From positions 372,001-436,000 of the forward strand of contig NZ_JACCDD010000001.1 of the NCBI RefSeq assembly GCF_013415115.1: a stretch of 64,000 nucleotides of DNA. Direction: 5' to 3'. The stretch is from Vreelandella zhaodongensis (GTDB taxonomy: Bacteria; Pseudomonadota; Gammaproteobacteria; Pseudomonadales; Halomonadaceae). Below the pieces are notes generated by a model that was not told the DNA's origin, did not search any database, and saw nothing but the letters and a program-made list of their open reading frames with translations. The translations under genes were made by a program, and so were the position numbers. Below, one piece after another: positions 37,843 to 47,223 of the stretch (positions are counted from its first letter, which is position 1; each line of letters opens with the position of its first letter).

Positions 37843-38631
37843 ATGCGTGCAGACGATGTTCTCAGTGGGCCAGTACTCGAAACCCGAGGGCTGACCAAAG
37901 AGTTTCGCGGCTTTACCGCCGTTGACAACGTTAATCTCCAAGTTCAAGAAGGGCACATCCATGCTCTGATTGGTCCTAACGGGGCTGGAAAGACCACCGT
38001 TTTTAACCTACTCACTAAATTCCTACCGCCTACCCGTGGTGAGATCCTCTATCGAGGCCAATCCATCACCAGTAAAAAATCCAATGAGATTGCACAGCTA
38101 GGCCTGGTGCGTTCGTTCCAGATTTCAGCAGTGTTTGCCCACATGACGGCGTTGGAAAATGTCCGCGTCGCGTTGCAGCGGCAGCTGGGCACCTCCTTCC
38201 ACTTTTGGAAATCAGAGAAGTCGCTTGATCACCTTAATGAGCGAGCGATGGAGCTGTTGGATGAGGTGGGCCTGAGGGAGTACGCCGATACCTTAACAGT
38301 GGAAATGCCTTACGGTCGCAAACGCGCGCTAGAGGTTGCCACGACGCTAGCGCTAGACCCCACCATGATGCTGCTCGATGAGCCGACCCAGGGCATGGGG
38401 GCTGAAGATGTGGATCGTATCGTGGCACTGATCAAGCGTGTATCAAAAGGGCGCACGGTATTGATGGTGGAGCACAACCTTAGCGTGGTGAGCCGCCTTT
38501 GTGACCGTATTACGGTACTGGCGCGTGGGGCGGTGTTGGCGGAAGGCGATTATGAAGAAGTTTCCCGTAACCCATTGGTGCGAGAAGCCTATATGGGCAG
38601 CGAAGCTGCTGAAGAGGAGGCAGCCGTATGA
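37843..38631 (+). CDS. livG: Branched-chain amino acid-type ABC transporter ATPase LivG
   Basis: 262 residues. Walker A GPNGAGKTT (near residue 46) and Walker B MMLLDEPTQGMG are present, with the LivG-style signature PYGRKRALEVA instead of LSGGQ. It powers import through the LivH/LivM channel. First gene of a livG-livF-binding protein-livH-livM unit. The order with ATPases first differs from E. coli livKHMGF. Overlaps livF by four bases. Substrate is inferred from the neighbouring leucine/valine catabolism genes; related systems carry urea, amides or aromatic compounds. Confidence 0.88.
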   Translation: MRADDVLSGPVLETRGLTKEFRGFTAVDNVNLQVQEGHIHALIGPNGAGKTTVFNLLTKFLPPTRGEILYRGQSITSKKSNEIAQLGLVRSFQISAVFAHMTALENVRVALQRQLGTSFHFWKSEKSLDHLNERAMELLDEVGLREYADTLTVEMPYGRKRALEVATTLALDPTMMLLDEPTQGMGAEDVDRIVALIKRVSKGRTVLMVEHNLSVVSRLCDRITVLARGAVLAEGDYEEVSRNPLVREAYMGSEAAEEEAAV

Positions 38632-39377
38632 ACACTGCTGAGGCCTATGAAACCAATGAGTTTGCAGACTCCCAAACGTCTGAAATGCTGAGGGTGAAAG
38701 ACCTGCACGCGTTTTACGGTGAGTCGCACATTCTGCACGGCGTGAATTTCGATGTTAAGCGTGGCGAGTTGGTCACTCTGCTGGGTCGCAATGGCGCTGG
38801 GCGTAGCACTACGCTGAAATCGATTATGAATATGGTGGGGCGGCGTACCGGTTCTATCGTCATCAACGGCAATGAAACCTTGCGTATGAAGCCGCACCAT
38901 ATCCCGCGTCTTGGTATTGGTTACTGCCCCGAAGAGCGCGGTATTTTTGCCAGTCTGGATGTGCACGAGAACTTGCTACTGCCCCCGACGGTTCGCTCTG
39001 GCGGCATGAGTTTGGATGAAATCTACAGCATGTTCCCGAACCTTTATGAGCGGCGTAAAAGCCAGGGTACGCGGCTTTCCGGTGGCGAGCAGCAGATGCT
39101 GGCCATGGCGCGGATTCTGCGAACTGGTGCAAGGCTGTTGCTGCTGGATGAAATTACCGAAGGCTTGGCACCCGTTATCGTGCAAAAGCTCGGTGAAGTA
39201 CTCATGCAGCTTAAAGAGCGGGGCATGACCATTGTGTTAGTCGAGCAGAATTTCCGTTTCGCAGCGCCATTAGCAGACCGCCATTTTGTGATGGATCACG
39301 GCCAGATCGTTGAGGAAATTAGCGCGGCCCAGCTTCCTTCACGACGAGAACATCTCAATACCATGCTGGGGGTATAA
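38628..39377 (+). CDS. livF: Branched-chain amino acid-type ABC transporter ATPase LivF
   Basis: 249 residues. LivF-type ATPase with signature RLSGGEQQMLAMARIL and Walker B RLLLLDEITEGLAP. Its Walker A reads GRNGAGRST, so the normally invariant lysine is Arg59. Walker B also has DEI rather than DEP. Arginine at this place occurs in some LivF relatives, so the protein need not be dead, but ATP hydrolysis may rest mainly on LivG. Coupled to livG by a four-base overlap. Confidence 0.88.
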   Translation: MNTAEAYETNEFADSQTSEMLRVKDLHAFYGESHILHGVNFDVKRGELVTLLGRNGAGRSTTLKSIMNMVGRRTGSIVINGNETLRMKPHHIPRLGIGYCPEERGIFASLDVHENLLLPPTVRSGGMSLDEIYSMFPNLYERRKSQGTRLSGGEQQMLAMARILRTGARLLLLDEITEGLAPVIVQKLGEVLMQLKERGMTIVLVEQNFRFAAPLADRHFVMDHGQIVEEISAAQLPSRREHLNTMLGV

Positions 39378-39502
39378 AGCAGACCCAAAATAATAAAGCT
39401 GGACGAGTAACACGCGCAGTACCAAAACATTAAACGCTTAATACGCACTTCATTAGTACGTCGTAACACAACAACAAAGGCCCCACGGGCCAGGAGACGA
39501 AC

Positions 39503-40726
39503 ATGACCTTTATCAAAAAAACACTGACCGCCAGCATCGCCGTTGCTGCCGCCACTACGATGGCTATGTCCACTGCCCACGCTGAGATAAGCGATGGTGA
39601 AGTCAGGATTGGTTATTTGGCAGATATGTCAGGTACTTATCGTGACTTGGCTGGCCCGGGTGGTCAAAGAGCTCTGGAAATGGCCGTGGCAGATTTTGGC
39701 GGTAGCGTGAATGGTGCACCTATCGTTGTCTTCAGCGCCGATGACCGCAACAGTGCCGACGTAGGTGCCAACACAGTGCGTGAGTGGATTGACCAACGTA
39801 ACGTGGACATGGTGGCAGGCTTGGTGGCATCTTCCGTCACGATTGCTGTTACCAGGGTGCTGGAAGAGAACAATGGGCTAGGCATTGTGTCTGGTTCGGC
39901 AGCATCCAGCATCACGAACGAACACTGCACGCCAAACCACATTCACTGGGTATATGACACCTATCCTCTAGCGAATGGTACGGCGCAGGCGGTTGTTGAG
40001 CAGGGTGGCGATAGCTGGTTCCTGCTAACAGCGGACTATGCCTTTGGTCACGCGCTGGAAGGTGATGTGCGTCGCGTAGTTGAAGAGAGTGGTGGTGAGG
40101 TAGTGGGTGGGGTTCGTCATCCGTTCCCGACCAGCGATTTCTCTTCCTACATTCTGCAGGCGCAAGGATCGGGTGCCAAAATTGTCGGCTTGGCTAATGC
40201 TGGCGCTGACACTGTTAACGCGATCACCACGGCCAGCCAGTTTGGGCTTGTGCAAAGCGGCCAGCAGTTAGCGGGTTTGCTGATTTTCCTCAACGACGTA
40301 CACGCGCTAGGTTTGGATGCCACCCAAGGCCTGTTGCTAACGACTGGCTGGTACTGGGACATGGATGAGGAAGCTCGCGAGTGGTCCGAGCGTTACTACG
40401 AAGAAATGGGCCGTATGCCAACCATGGTACAAGCGGGTATTTATTCCAGCACCATGCATTATCTGAAGGCCGTAGAAGCCGCGGGTACCGACGATCCTGA
40501 AGTGGTTCGCGCTCAAATGGCCGAAATGCCGGTGGAAGACTTCTTTGCTCGCAATGGCTCCATTCGTGAAGATGGACGCATGGTGCACGATATGTACCTT
40601 GCCCAGGTGAAATCGCCGGAAGAGTCTACCGGTGAGTGGGACCTTTACGAAATCCTCAGCACGATTCCTGCCGATCAAGCTTACCGTCCTCTCTCTGAAA
40701 GCCAGTGCAAACTGGTTCAGAACTAA
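39503..40726 (+). CDS. Periplasmic substrate-binding protein of the liv-type transporter
   Basis: 407 residues. A signal peptide ends at AHAEIS, then a type-I periplasmic-binding fold (VRIGYLADMSGTYRDLAGPGG; VFSADDRNSADVGANTVREWID). It belongs to the LivJ/LivK/UrtA/AmiC-like superfamily; its length and NEHCTPNHIHWVYDTYPLANGTAQ region are closer to the broad ABC-type group than to E. coli LivK. It delivers the ligand to LivH/LivM. Its ligand is inferred, not read. The 125-base gap after livF may hold a secondary promoter or processing site. Confidence 0.85.
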   Translation: MTFIKKTLTASIAVAAATTMAMSTAHAEISDGEVRIGYLADMSGTYRDLAGPGGQRALEMAVADFGGSVNGAPIVVFSADDRNSADVGANTVREWIDQRNVDMVAGLVASSVTIAVTRVLEENNGLGIVSGSAASSITNEHCTPNHIHWVYDTYPLANGTAQAVVEQGGDSWFLLTADYAFGHALEGDVRRVVEESGGEVVGGVRHPFPTSDFSSYILQAQGSGAKIVGLANAGADTVNAITTASQFGLVQSGQQLAGLLIFLNDVHALGLDATQGLLLTTGWYWDMDEEAREWSERYYEEMGRMPTMVQAGIYSSTMHYLKAVEAAGTDDPEVVRAQMAEMPVEDFFARNGSIREDGRMVHDMYLAQVKSPEESTGEWDLYEILSTIPADQAYRPLSESQCKLVQN

Positions 40727-40815
40727 GACGTTATTGAAAGCGCTTCTAAAAATACGCAACACGCAGGGGTGGCAGCAGGCGCTGCCACCCGCTTGGCGGC
40801 GAGGAGAGTCATACC

Positions 40816-41703
40816 ATGACGATGATATTCGGCGTGCCATTGGCCGTTTTCATGGGCCAGCTAACGCTTGGGCTTGTGAATGGAGCCTTTTACGCACTGC
40901 TTAGTTTGGGCCTGGCGGTCATCTTCGGCCTACTGAAGATCGTCAACTTTGCCCACGGGGCACAATATATGCTGGGAGCTTTTGCCGCGCTGTTGGGCTT
41001 CCGCTACCTAGGTATTAATTATTGGTTGGCGCTAATTTTAGTGCCACTGGTGGTCGGTGGTTTTGGCATGTTGATGGAGCGCTTCTTGCTGCGTCGTATT
41101 GCTCATTTAGACCATCTCTATGGGTTACTGCTGACCTTCGGGCTGGCGCTGATTTTTGAAGGCACGCTGGTTAACTTTTTCGGTGTTTCTGGTGCGCGTT
41201 ATGCCACTCCGGAAGTACTTCAAGGCGGGCTTAATTTAGGCTTTATGTTCCTGCCTACCTACCGCGCTTGGGTGTTGGTTGCGGCGTTAGCAATGTGCTT
41301 GTTCACGTGGTTCATGATTGAACGCACCCGCTTAGGCGCATACCTGCGGGCGGGTACTGAAAACTCTGAGCTGATGCAGGCATTTGGGGTCAATGTGCCG
41401 CTGTTAATCACCCTGACGTACGGTTTTGGTGTGGCGTTAGCGGCGTTCGCAGGTGTGTTAGCGGCACCGCTCTATCCTGTTTCGCCCACCATGGGCTCTA
41501 GTTTGTTGATTGTGGTGTTTGCTGTGGTGGTGATCGGTGGTATGGGGTCGATTATGGGGGCGATTCTCACTGGTCTGGGCATGGGTGTTATTGAAGGCTT
41601 AACCAAAGTGTATTACCCCGAGGCATCCAATACGGTGATCTTCCTGGTGATGATCTTGGTGCTCATGTTACGCCCCGCTGGGCTATTCGGTAAGGAGGCT
41701 TAA
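40816..41703 (+). CDS. livH: Branched-chain amino acid-type ABC permease LivH
   Basis: 295 residues and about eight membrane helices. Typical LivH motifs: GQLTLGLVNGAFYALLSLGLAVIFG in pieces at the N-terminus, VNFAHGAQYMLGA, and the EAA-like loop LRAGTENSELMQAFGVN. Forms the inner-membrane channel with LivM, whose gene starts two bases after its stop. Confidence 0.9.
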   Translation: MTMIFGVPLAVFMGQLTLGLVNGAFYALLSLGLAVIFGLLKIVNFAHGAQYMLGAFAALLGFRYLGINYWLALILVPLVVGGFGMLMERFLLRRIAHLDHLYGLLLTFGLALIFEGTLVNFFGVSGARYATPEVLQGGLNLGFMFLPTYRAWVLVAALAMCLFTWFMIERTRLGAYLRAGTENSELMQAFGVNVPLLITLTYGFGVALAAFAGVLAAPLYPVSPTMGSSLLIVVFAVVVIGGMGSIMGAILTGLGMGVIEGLTKVYYPEASNTVIFLVMILVLMLRPAGLFGKEA

Positions 41704-41705
41704 CC

Positions 41706-42698
41706 ATGGCAGATTCTCAAGCAATCAAAGCGCCATCCGCAGTCCAAGAGCGCCAAAAAAGAGCCGATATGCGCCGTAATTTATTCTATATAGCGCTTAT
41801 CGCCATCGGGCTGGTTGCACCCTTTGTGGCCTATCCTGTCTTTTTAATGAAGATTCTCTGTTTTGCGCTATTTGCCTGCGCCTTTAACTTGCTACTGGGA
41901 TACGCAGGGCTGCTCTCGTTTGGTCATGCAGCGTTTCTAGCGACAGGTGGCTACGTCACCGGTTACCTGCTGGCCAGTTACCCAGGATTAACGCCTGAGC
42001 TTGGTATTATCGGGGGAACCCTGCTGGCGACGGTGCTTGGGGGGCTGTTCGGTGTGCTCGCCATACGCCGCCAAGGCATTTATTTTGCCATGGTCACCCT
42101 AGCGTTGGCGCAGCTGGTGTACTTCATGTTTGTGCAAGCGCCGTTTACCGGTGGTGAAGATGGCCTGCACGGCGTGCCGCGTGGCGAATTGTTTGGGTTT
42201 ATCAGCCTGCGCAGCAACTTAGCCATGTACTACTTTGTGTTTGCGGTCTTTTTATTCGGCTTTGCGCTTATCCAGCGTACCGTGCACTCACCCTTTGGGC
42301 AGGTGCTAAAAGCTATCCGTGAAAACGAACCGCGCGCTATTTCCCTGGGTTACAACGTAGATGCCTACAAACTGCTGGCCTTTGTGCTGTCAGCAGCGCT
42401 TGCGGGCTTAGCAGGCTCTACCAAAACCGTGGTGTTCCAGCTGGCTTCACTAACCGATGCCCATTGGCACATGTCGGGTGAAGTGATTCTGATGACGTTG
42501 CTGGGTGGTGTGGGCACGCTATTGGGTCCATTAATGGGGGCTGGGATTGTGGTTAGCTTGCAGCACGTGCTGGCGCAGTCGCCGTTAGGTAACTGGGTAA
42601 ATGTAATACTGGGGATTATCTTTGTGGTTTGCGTACTTAGTTTCCGCAGCGGCATCGTGGGCGAACTCACTAAAATGTATCGCAAAAATTTCAAATAA
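41706..42698 (+). CDS. livM: Branched-chain amino acid-type ABC permease LivM
   Basis: 330 residues and about nine membrane helices after a basic N-terminus. Motifs LLGYAGLLSFGHAAFLATGGY and KAIRENEPRAISLGYNV are typical of LivM. Last gene of the transporter unit; a strong terminator follows within 20 bases. Confidence 0.9.
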   Translation: MADSQAIKAPSAVQERQKRADMRRNLFYIALIAIGLVAPFVAYPVFLMKILCFALFACAFNLLLGYAGLLSFGHAAFLATGGYVTGYLLASYPGLTPELGIIGGTLLATVLGGLFGVLAIRRQGIYFAMVTLALAQLVYFMFVQAPFTGGEDGLHGVPRGELFGFISLRSNLAMYYFVFAVFLFGFALIQRTVHSPFGQVLKAIRENEPRAISLGYNVDAYKLLAFVLSAALAGLAGSTKTVVFQLASLTDAHWHMSGEVILMTLLGGVGTLLGPLMGAGIVVSLQHVLAQSPLGNWVNVILGIIFVVCVLSFRSGIVGELTKMYRKNFK

Positions 42699-42717
42699 CT
42701 GTTTCTGTCCGATGATT

Positions 42718-42741
42718 GGGTGCCCCGGGGCACCCTTTTTT
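42718..42741 (+). terminator. Rho-independent terminator after livM
   Basis: GGGTGCCCC and its exact complement are contiguous (18-base palindrome, tetraloop CCGG), followed by six T. Strong form. Confidence 0.88.
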
Positions 42742-42812
42742 CTGCCTGAACAACGGCTCTACGCCAAAGGTAGTGGGATAAGCGGTTGCGCAGGCTAGGG
42801 TAAAAATATAAG

Positions 42813-42828
42813 TTAACGTAAACGTCAA
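42813..42828. promoter_or_regulatory. LiuR-like operator 3 (valine-branch genes)
   Basis: TTAACGTAAACGTCAA fits the same TT-ACGT--ACGT-AA pattern as operator 1. It lies 103 bases upstream of the acyl-CoA dehydrogenase start. Confidence 0.65.
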
Positions 42829-42930
42829 CATTGTGAACGACGACAATTGCCAATAACGACAAAAGCCAGCGTCTGACTATCCAGCGCCTAGTAAGGCACT
42901 GCCAGGTCACGCACGCTGCGGAGATTCGCC

Positions 42931-44085
42931 ATGAATTTTGAGTTAAGTGAAGACCAGGTCGCTTTTTCCGATATGGCCCGGGCATTCGCCCAGAACGAGT
43001 TAGAGCCCCACGCCGCACAGTGGGATGCTGAATCGTTCTTTCCTGTTGATGTCATCCGCAAAGCGGGGGAGTTAGGTTTTTGTTCGCTGTACGCGCCGGA
43101 GCGCGTTGGCGGGCTTGGTCTTTCCCGTCTGGATGCCAGCATCATTTTTGAACAGCTTTCCATGGGTTGCACCTCAACCACCGCTTATCTCACCATTCAT
43201 AACATGGTGACGTGGATGCTGGCCGACTTCGGCACGCCAGAAGCAGTGGAACAGTGGGGCGAAAAGCTCGCCACCGGCGAGCTGCTGGGGTCTTACTGCT
43301 TAACTGAACCCAATTCAGGCTCCGATGCGGCCTCGCTTAAAACCACGGCCAAGCGTGATGGCGATGACTACGTATTAAACGGCAGCAAGATGTTTATCTC
43401 TGGCGCAGGTAGCACTGACTTCCTGGTGGTCATGGCGCGTACCGGCGGTGAAGGCCCTGGCGGCATTTCTGCGTTCGCGGTCGATGCCAAGGCAAGCGGC
43501 ATCAGCTATGGCCGTAAAGAGGAAAAAATGGGCTGGAACAGCCAGCCAACCCGCATGATCACCTTTGAAGATGTGCGTGTGCCCGCCAATCATCTGTTAG
43601 GCAACGAAGGCGATGGCTTCAAAATTGCCATGAAAGGGCTGGACGGCGGGCGTATCAATATCGCCACCTGCTCAATCGGCACCGCCCAGCAGGCGATCAA
43701 CAAAGCCCGCGAATATATGCTGGAGCGTAAGCAGTTTGGTAAGCGCCTGGCAGACTTCCAAGCGCTTCAGTTCCGTTTGGCGGACATGGTGACTGAACTT
43801 GTCGCGGCCCGCCAGTTAGTGCGCATGGCAGCAACAAAGCTGGATGCGGGTCACCCCGATGCCACCACCTACTGCGCTATGGCTAAGCGCTTTGCGACTG
43901 ATGTCGGTTTTAAAGTATGTGATGAGGCGCTTCAGCTATACGGTGGTAATGGCTACATTAAGGAGTACCCGATGGAGCGCTATGTGCGAGACACCCGCGT
44001 GCATCGCATTCTGGAAGGCACCAACGAAGTCATGCGGCTGATTATTTCCCGCCGCGTGCTATCTGATGGTGCTTCTGAGCTGTAG
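42931..44085 (+). CDS. Acyl-CoA dehydrogenase, probably isobutyryl-CoA dehydrogenase
   Basis: 384 residues. FAD-dependent acyl-CoA dehydrogenase with CLTEPNSGSDAASL, MFISGAGSTDFLVVMARTGG and the C-terminal LQLYGGNGYIKEYPMERYVRDTRVH in pieces. Placement directly before 3-hydroxyisobutyryl-CoA hydrolase and mmsB indicates the valine branch, that is isobutyryl-CoA to methacrylyl-CoA. A short/branched-chain dehydrogenase of broader range is the alternative. A LiuR-like site upstream ties it to the leucine genes. Confidence 0.88.
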   Translation: MNFELSEDQVAFSDMARAFAQNELEPHAAQWDAESFFPVDVIRKAGELGFCSLYAPERVGGLGLSRLDASIIFEQLSMGCTSTTAYLTIHNMVTWMLADFGTPEAVEQWGEKLATGELLGSYCLTEPNSGSDAASLKTTAKRDGDDYVLNGSKMFISGAGSTDFLVVMARTGGEGPGGISAFAVDAKASGISYGRKEEKMGWNSQPTRMITFEDVRVPANHLLGNEGDGFKIAMKGLDGGRINIATCSIGTAQQAINKAREYMLERKQFGKRLADFQALQFRLADMVTELVAARQLVRMAATKLDAGHPDATTYCAMAKRFATDVGFKVCDEALQLYGGNGYIKEYPMERYVRDTRVHRILEGTNEVMRLIISRRVLSDGASEL

Positions 44086-44105
44086 CCAACCACAAGGACA
44101 ATGGA

Positions 44106-45221
44106 ATGAGTAGCGTACTGTTTGCTGAACACGCCACCCAAGATGGTCATGTTATTGGCGAGATCACGCTTAACGCCGAGCGTTCGCTGAATGCCCTGAC
44201 GTTAGAGATGATTGAAGAGATTTTGCCACGCTTGCAGGCGTGGCAAACCGATGAGCGAGTCGTCGCTGTTTTGCTAGACAGCGCCGGTGAAAAAGCGTTT
44301 TGCGCCGGTGGCGATGTCGTCAACCTCTATAAGGCGATTACAGGCGAGGGCGAGCCAGATTTTCCTGAGCGCTTCTTTGAACACGAGTATCGCCTGGACT
44401 ATCTGCTGCACACCTATCCGAAGCCTGTGATTTGCTGGGGCAGCGGTATTGTAATGGGCGGTGGTATGGGGCTGCTTAGCGGTAGCAGCCACCGGATCGT
44501 AACGGAAACCTCCCGGCTAGCAATGCCAGAAGTGACCATTGGCCTATACCCGGATGTAGGTGCAAGCTGGTTCTTAAACCGTCTGCCGAATGGCACTGGC
44601 CGCTTCTTAGCGATGACCGGCAGCCAAATTAATGCGCCGGATGCCGTCCATCTCGGCCTTGCTGATCGCGCGATTGCCAGTTATCACCGCGCTGAGTTGG
44701 CTCAAAAATTGATGGACGCCACCTGGGGTGAGGGCAAGCAAACCGACGCCCATGGTGTGGTTAACAGTGTGCTGCGCGAATTTGAACAAGCCTCTCAAGA
44801 GGTATTTGCCGAGCTGGAATCGCCGGTTCACAAATCCGCCGCATTGATTCGTGAGCTAATGGATCACGACACGGTTGAGCAAGCCGTGGATGCCGTGCTG
44901 GCAGTGAGCAGCGACGACAAATGGTTCAGTAAAGCGCAGAAAACGCTTTCCCACGGTAGCCCCGTATCAGTGAAACTGATTGATGAGCAGCTAAAGCGCG
45001 CCAAGCACATGTCGTTGGCTGAGGTGTTTCAGTTTGAGCTGGCGCTTTCAGTGCAGTGTTGCCGTCATCAGGAATTCCCCGAAGGCGTGCGTGCGCTGTT
45101 GGTCGATAAAGATGGCCAGCCTGCGTGGAAATATCCAGATGTCGCGTCAGTCGAGCAAGCATTTATCGATGAGTTGCTGGCTTCACCGTGGGAAAAGAGC
45201 CCCCTAGCAGATCTTCGCTAA
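44106..45221 (+). CDS. 3-hydroxyisobutyryl-CoA hydrolase
   Basis: 371 residues of the crotonase superfamily, longer than a hydratase. Signatures: FCAGGDVVNLYK, GSGIVMGGGMGLLSGSSHRI, MPEVTIGLYPDVGASWFLNRLP and the C-terminal ECH_2-type segment LALSVQCCRHQEFPEGVRALLVDKD in pieces. It frees 3-hydroxyisobutyrate from CoA in valine breakdown. It follows the dehydrogenase by 20 bases and precedes mmsB by 39. A separate methacrylyl-CoA hydratase is not seen here, so the LiuC-type or another crotonase probably serves. Confidence 0.92.
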   Translation: MSSVLFAEHATQDGHVIGEITLNAERSLNALTLEMIEEILPRLQAWQTDERVVAVLLDSAGEKAFCAGGDVVNLYKAITGEGEPDFPERFFEHEYRLDYLLHTYPKPVICWGSGIVMGGGMGLLSGSSHRIVTETSRLAMPEVTIGLYPDVGASWFLNRLPNGTGRFLAMTGSQINAPDAVHLGLADRAIASYHRAELAQKLMDATWGEGKQTDAHGVVNSVLREFEQASQEVFAELESPVHKSAALIRELMDHDTVEQAVDAVLAVSSDDKWFSKAQKTLSHGSPVSVKLIDEQLKRAKHMSLAEVFQFELALSVQCCRHQEFPEGVRALLVDKDGQPAWKYPDVASVEQAFIDELLASPWEKSPLADLR

Positions 45222-45260
45222 TCCATTTTTCAGTCAATATTTCTAATAAGGACAACAAAG

Positions 45261-46154
45261 ATGACCACCGTCGCGTTTATCGGTTTAGGCAATATGGGCG
45301 GCCCCATGGCGGCCAACTTGGCGAAAGCGGGCTTTAACGTTCGCGCATTCGACCTTTCTGATCAGGCCTTGGAAGCAGCGAAATCTCAAGGCTGTGAAGT
45401 AGCGGCTTCTGCCAAGGCAGCAGCCACCGATGCAGATTTTATTATTTCCATGCTACCCGCAGGTAAGCACGTGCGTGGGTTGTATGTAGATGGCAACGAA
45501 CCACTGTTTGATGTCATCAAAAAGAGCGCCTTGGTGATCGACTGCTCGACCATTGACGCGGATACCGCCCGCAGCGTGGCTGCCGCTGGCGCTGAAAAAG
45601 GCGTTGGCTTTGTCGATGCGCCGGTGTCTGGTGGGGTAGGCGGAGCACAAGCGGGCACCTTGACCTTCATTGTTGGCGGTAGCGCTGCACAGTTTGAACA
45701 GGCCAAGCCCGTACTCGACGTGATGGGTAAAAATATCTTCCACGCTGGCGACCACGGCGCAGGGCAGGTGGCCAAAGTGTGCAACAACATGCTGCTTTCC
45801 ATCCTGATGGCGGGCACTTGTGAAGCGATCAACATGGGCGTCAAAAACGGCCTGGACCCTGCGGTGCTCTCCGAAATTATGAAGCAAAGCTCGGGGGGCA
45901 ACTGGGCGCTAAACGTTTACAACCCTTACCCCGGCGTGATGGAAAATGCCCCCGCCTCGAAAGGCTACCAAGGCGGCTTCCAGGTGGACCTAATGATCAA
46001 AGACCTGGGCCTCGCCATGGATGTTAGCCAACAAAGTGCCTCACCGGTGCCTATGGGCTCCGCCGCACGCTCGCTATTCACCCTGCATAAAGCAGGTGGC
46101 AACGGCAAACTCGACTTCTCCAGCCTGCTGCAGTTTTATCAAGATAAGGCGTGA
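45261..46154 (+). CDS. mmsB: 3-hydroxyisobutyrate dehydrogenase
   Basis: 297 residues. N-terminal NAD-binding motif VAFIGLGNMGGPMAANLAKAG, substrate loop DAPVSGGVGGAQAGTLTF, catalytic lysine in GQVAKVCNNMLLSI. It oxidises 3-hydroxyisobutyrate to methylmalonate semialdehyde. TAAGGAC precedes the start. The next enzyme, MmsA, is not in the window. Confidence 0.95.
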   Translation: MTTVAFIGLGNMGGPMAANLAKAGFNVRAFDLSDQALEAAKSQGCEVAASAKAAATDADFIISMLPAGKHVRGLYVDGNEPLFDVIKKSALVIDCSTIDADTARSVAAAGAEKGVGFVDAPVSGGVGGAQAGTLTFIVGGSAAQFEQAKPVLDVMGKNIFHAGDHGAGQVAKVCNNMLLSILMAGTCEAINMGVKNGLDPAVLSEIMKQSSGGNWALNVYNPYPGVMENAPASKGYQGGFQVDLMIKDLGLAMDVSQQSASPVPMGSAARSLFTLHKAGGNGKLDFSSLLQFYQDKA

Positions 46155-46250
46155 GGAGTGAAGAGTAAGGAGTTGGCGTGAGGAAGGAAGAATAGTTATG
46201 GTTTTGTAGTGCGTGGTAAGCGAAGCGCACCCGCAAAGCAGTGCGCAGCA

Positions 46251-46286
46251 CTGCCGGGGCTGGTTGGTGCGGCACAGCCCTGGCAG
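46251..46286. terminator. Hairpin between mmsB and the convergent panE-like gene
   Basis: CTGCCGGGGCT and AGCCCTGGCAG pair at 10 of 11 positions around a 14-base loop. The preceding stretch 46150-46195 is a purine-rich run of GTGAGGA-like units without coding signs. No T-run, so termination is uncertain. Confidence 0.35.
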
Positions 46287-46302
46287 CCCGGTGCAAGTGC
46301 AG

Positions 46303-47223
46303 CTAAAAGCGCGCCTCCAACATCGCTAACTCATCATCAAGCGTTTGCAACACCCCACACGGCACTCCATGACGCTCGGCGCTCTCAATCAACGGCCCTA
46401 AAATCGCCCCGCGCTCGGTGGGGCGTTTAGCCTCAACATCCTGAAGCATTGATGCCTTGTTGTTAGCGGTGTTCTCCACCACTTGCCATACCAACGCCAA
46501 CCACGCGTCTTTACCTTCGCCACCCTTCGGTGGCGCAATGCTTTCCTGCTCTAAAATCGCTGCGACCTCTGTTACCACCGCTTTCACGCGGCCTGCATAA
46601 GCGTCATCGCGCAGCTCACCATTGCGCACGCCATTGAGCGCGACCAATGGGTTGATCGCCGCATTCACCGCCAGCTTCTGCCACAAACGCTGGCGTATAT
46701 CGCCCACCGCCGTTGCGGTAAAGTTTGCCTCACTCAATAGCGCCGCTAACGCCTCCGCCAAGCCCGCGTGCTGATTATCTAAATCACCAATAAACGTAGG
46801 CCCGCGCCCCGCGTGAACCACACCACCACCCCAAGTGAGGTAAGCACCCTGAGTAGTGGTCGCACACAGCACTGGCCCAGGCCACGTTTGTGTAATACGT
46901 GGTTGTGCCAAAAAACCGTTCTGCCACAGCACCAGCGGGGTCGTGGGCGCAACCACATCAGCAATGCTGGCAAGCGCCGCCTCGGCAGCCATGGCTTTGG
47001 TCGTGATATGCACGAACCCAGGCGCGGGCAGTGGATGAGAGGCCAGCTCGGCAACCGTAACGCTCGCTAGCCGCAGAGTTCGCTCTTCGCCCTCTGGTGT
47101 TGTCAGGTGTTGTTGTTCAGGCAATGCACGTCGGCCAATCAAGGTGACGTCAGTGAAGGGTAAAAGCGAATGCGCCAACAGGCGACCAATAGCCCCCGGG
47201 CCAAGTATCCAATGGGAAGTCAT
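46303..47223 (-). CDS. panE: 2-dehydropantoate 2-reductase family protein
   Basis: 306 residues. N-terminal nucleotide-binding motif ILGPGAIGRLLAHSLL; catalytic lysine region LWQKLAVNAAINPLVALNGVRNGEL; C-terminal ApbA-type domain ending near KASMLQDVEAKRPTERGAI, which matches the family's KPSMLQD-TE box. PanE reduces ketopantoate with NADPH in pantothenate (CoA) synthesis. Some relatives reduce other 2-oxoacids, so the substrate is probable, not certain. Last recognisably core-type gene before the accessory region. Confidence 0.85.
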   Translation of the reverse strand: MTSHWILGPGAIGRLLAHSLLPFTDVTLIGRRALPEQQHLTTPEGEERTLRLASVTVAELASHPLPAPGFVHITTKAMAAEAALASIADVVAPTTPLVLWQNGFLAQPRITQTWPGPVLCATTTQGAYLTWGGGVVHAGRGPTFIGDLDNQHAGLAEALAALLSEANFTATAVGDIRQRLWQKLAVNAAINPLVALNGVRNGELRDDAYAGRVKAVVTEVAAILEQESIAPPKGGEGKDAWLALVWQVVENTANNKASMLQDVEAKRPTERGAILGPLIESAERHGVPCGVLQTLDDELAMLEARF

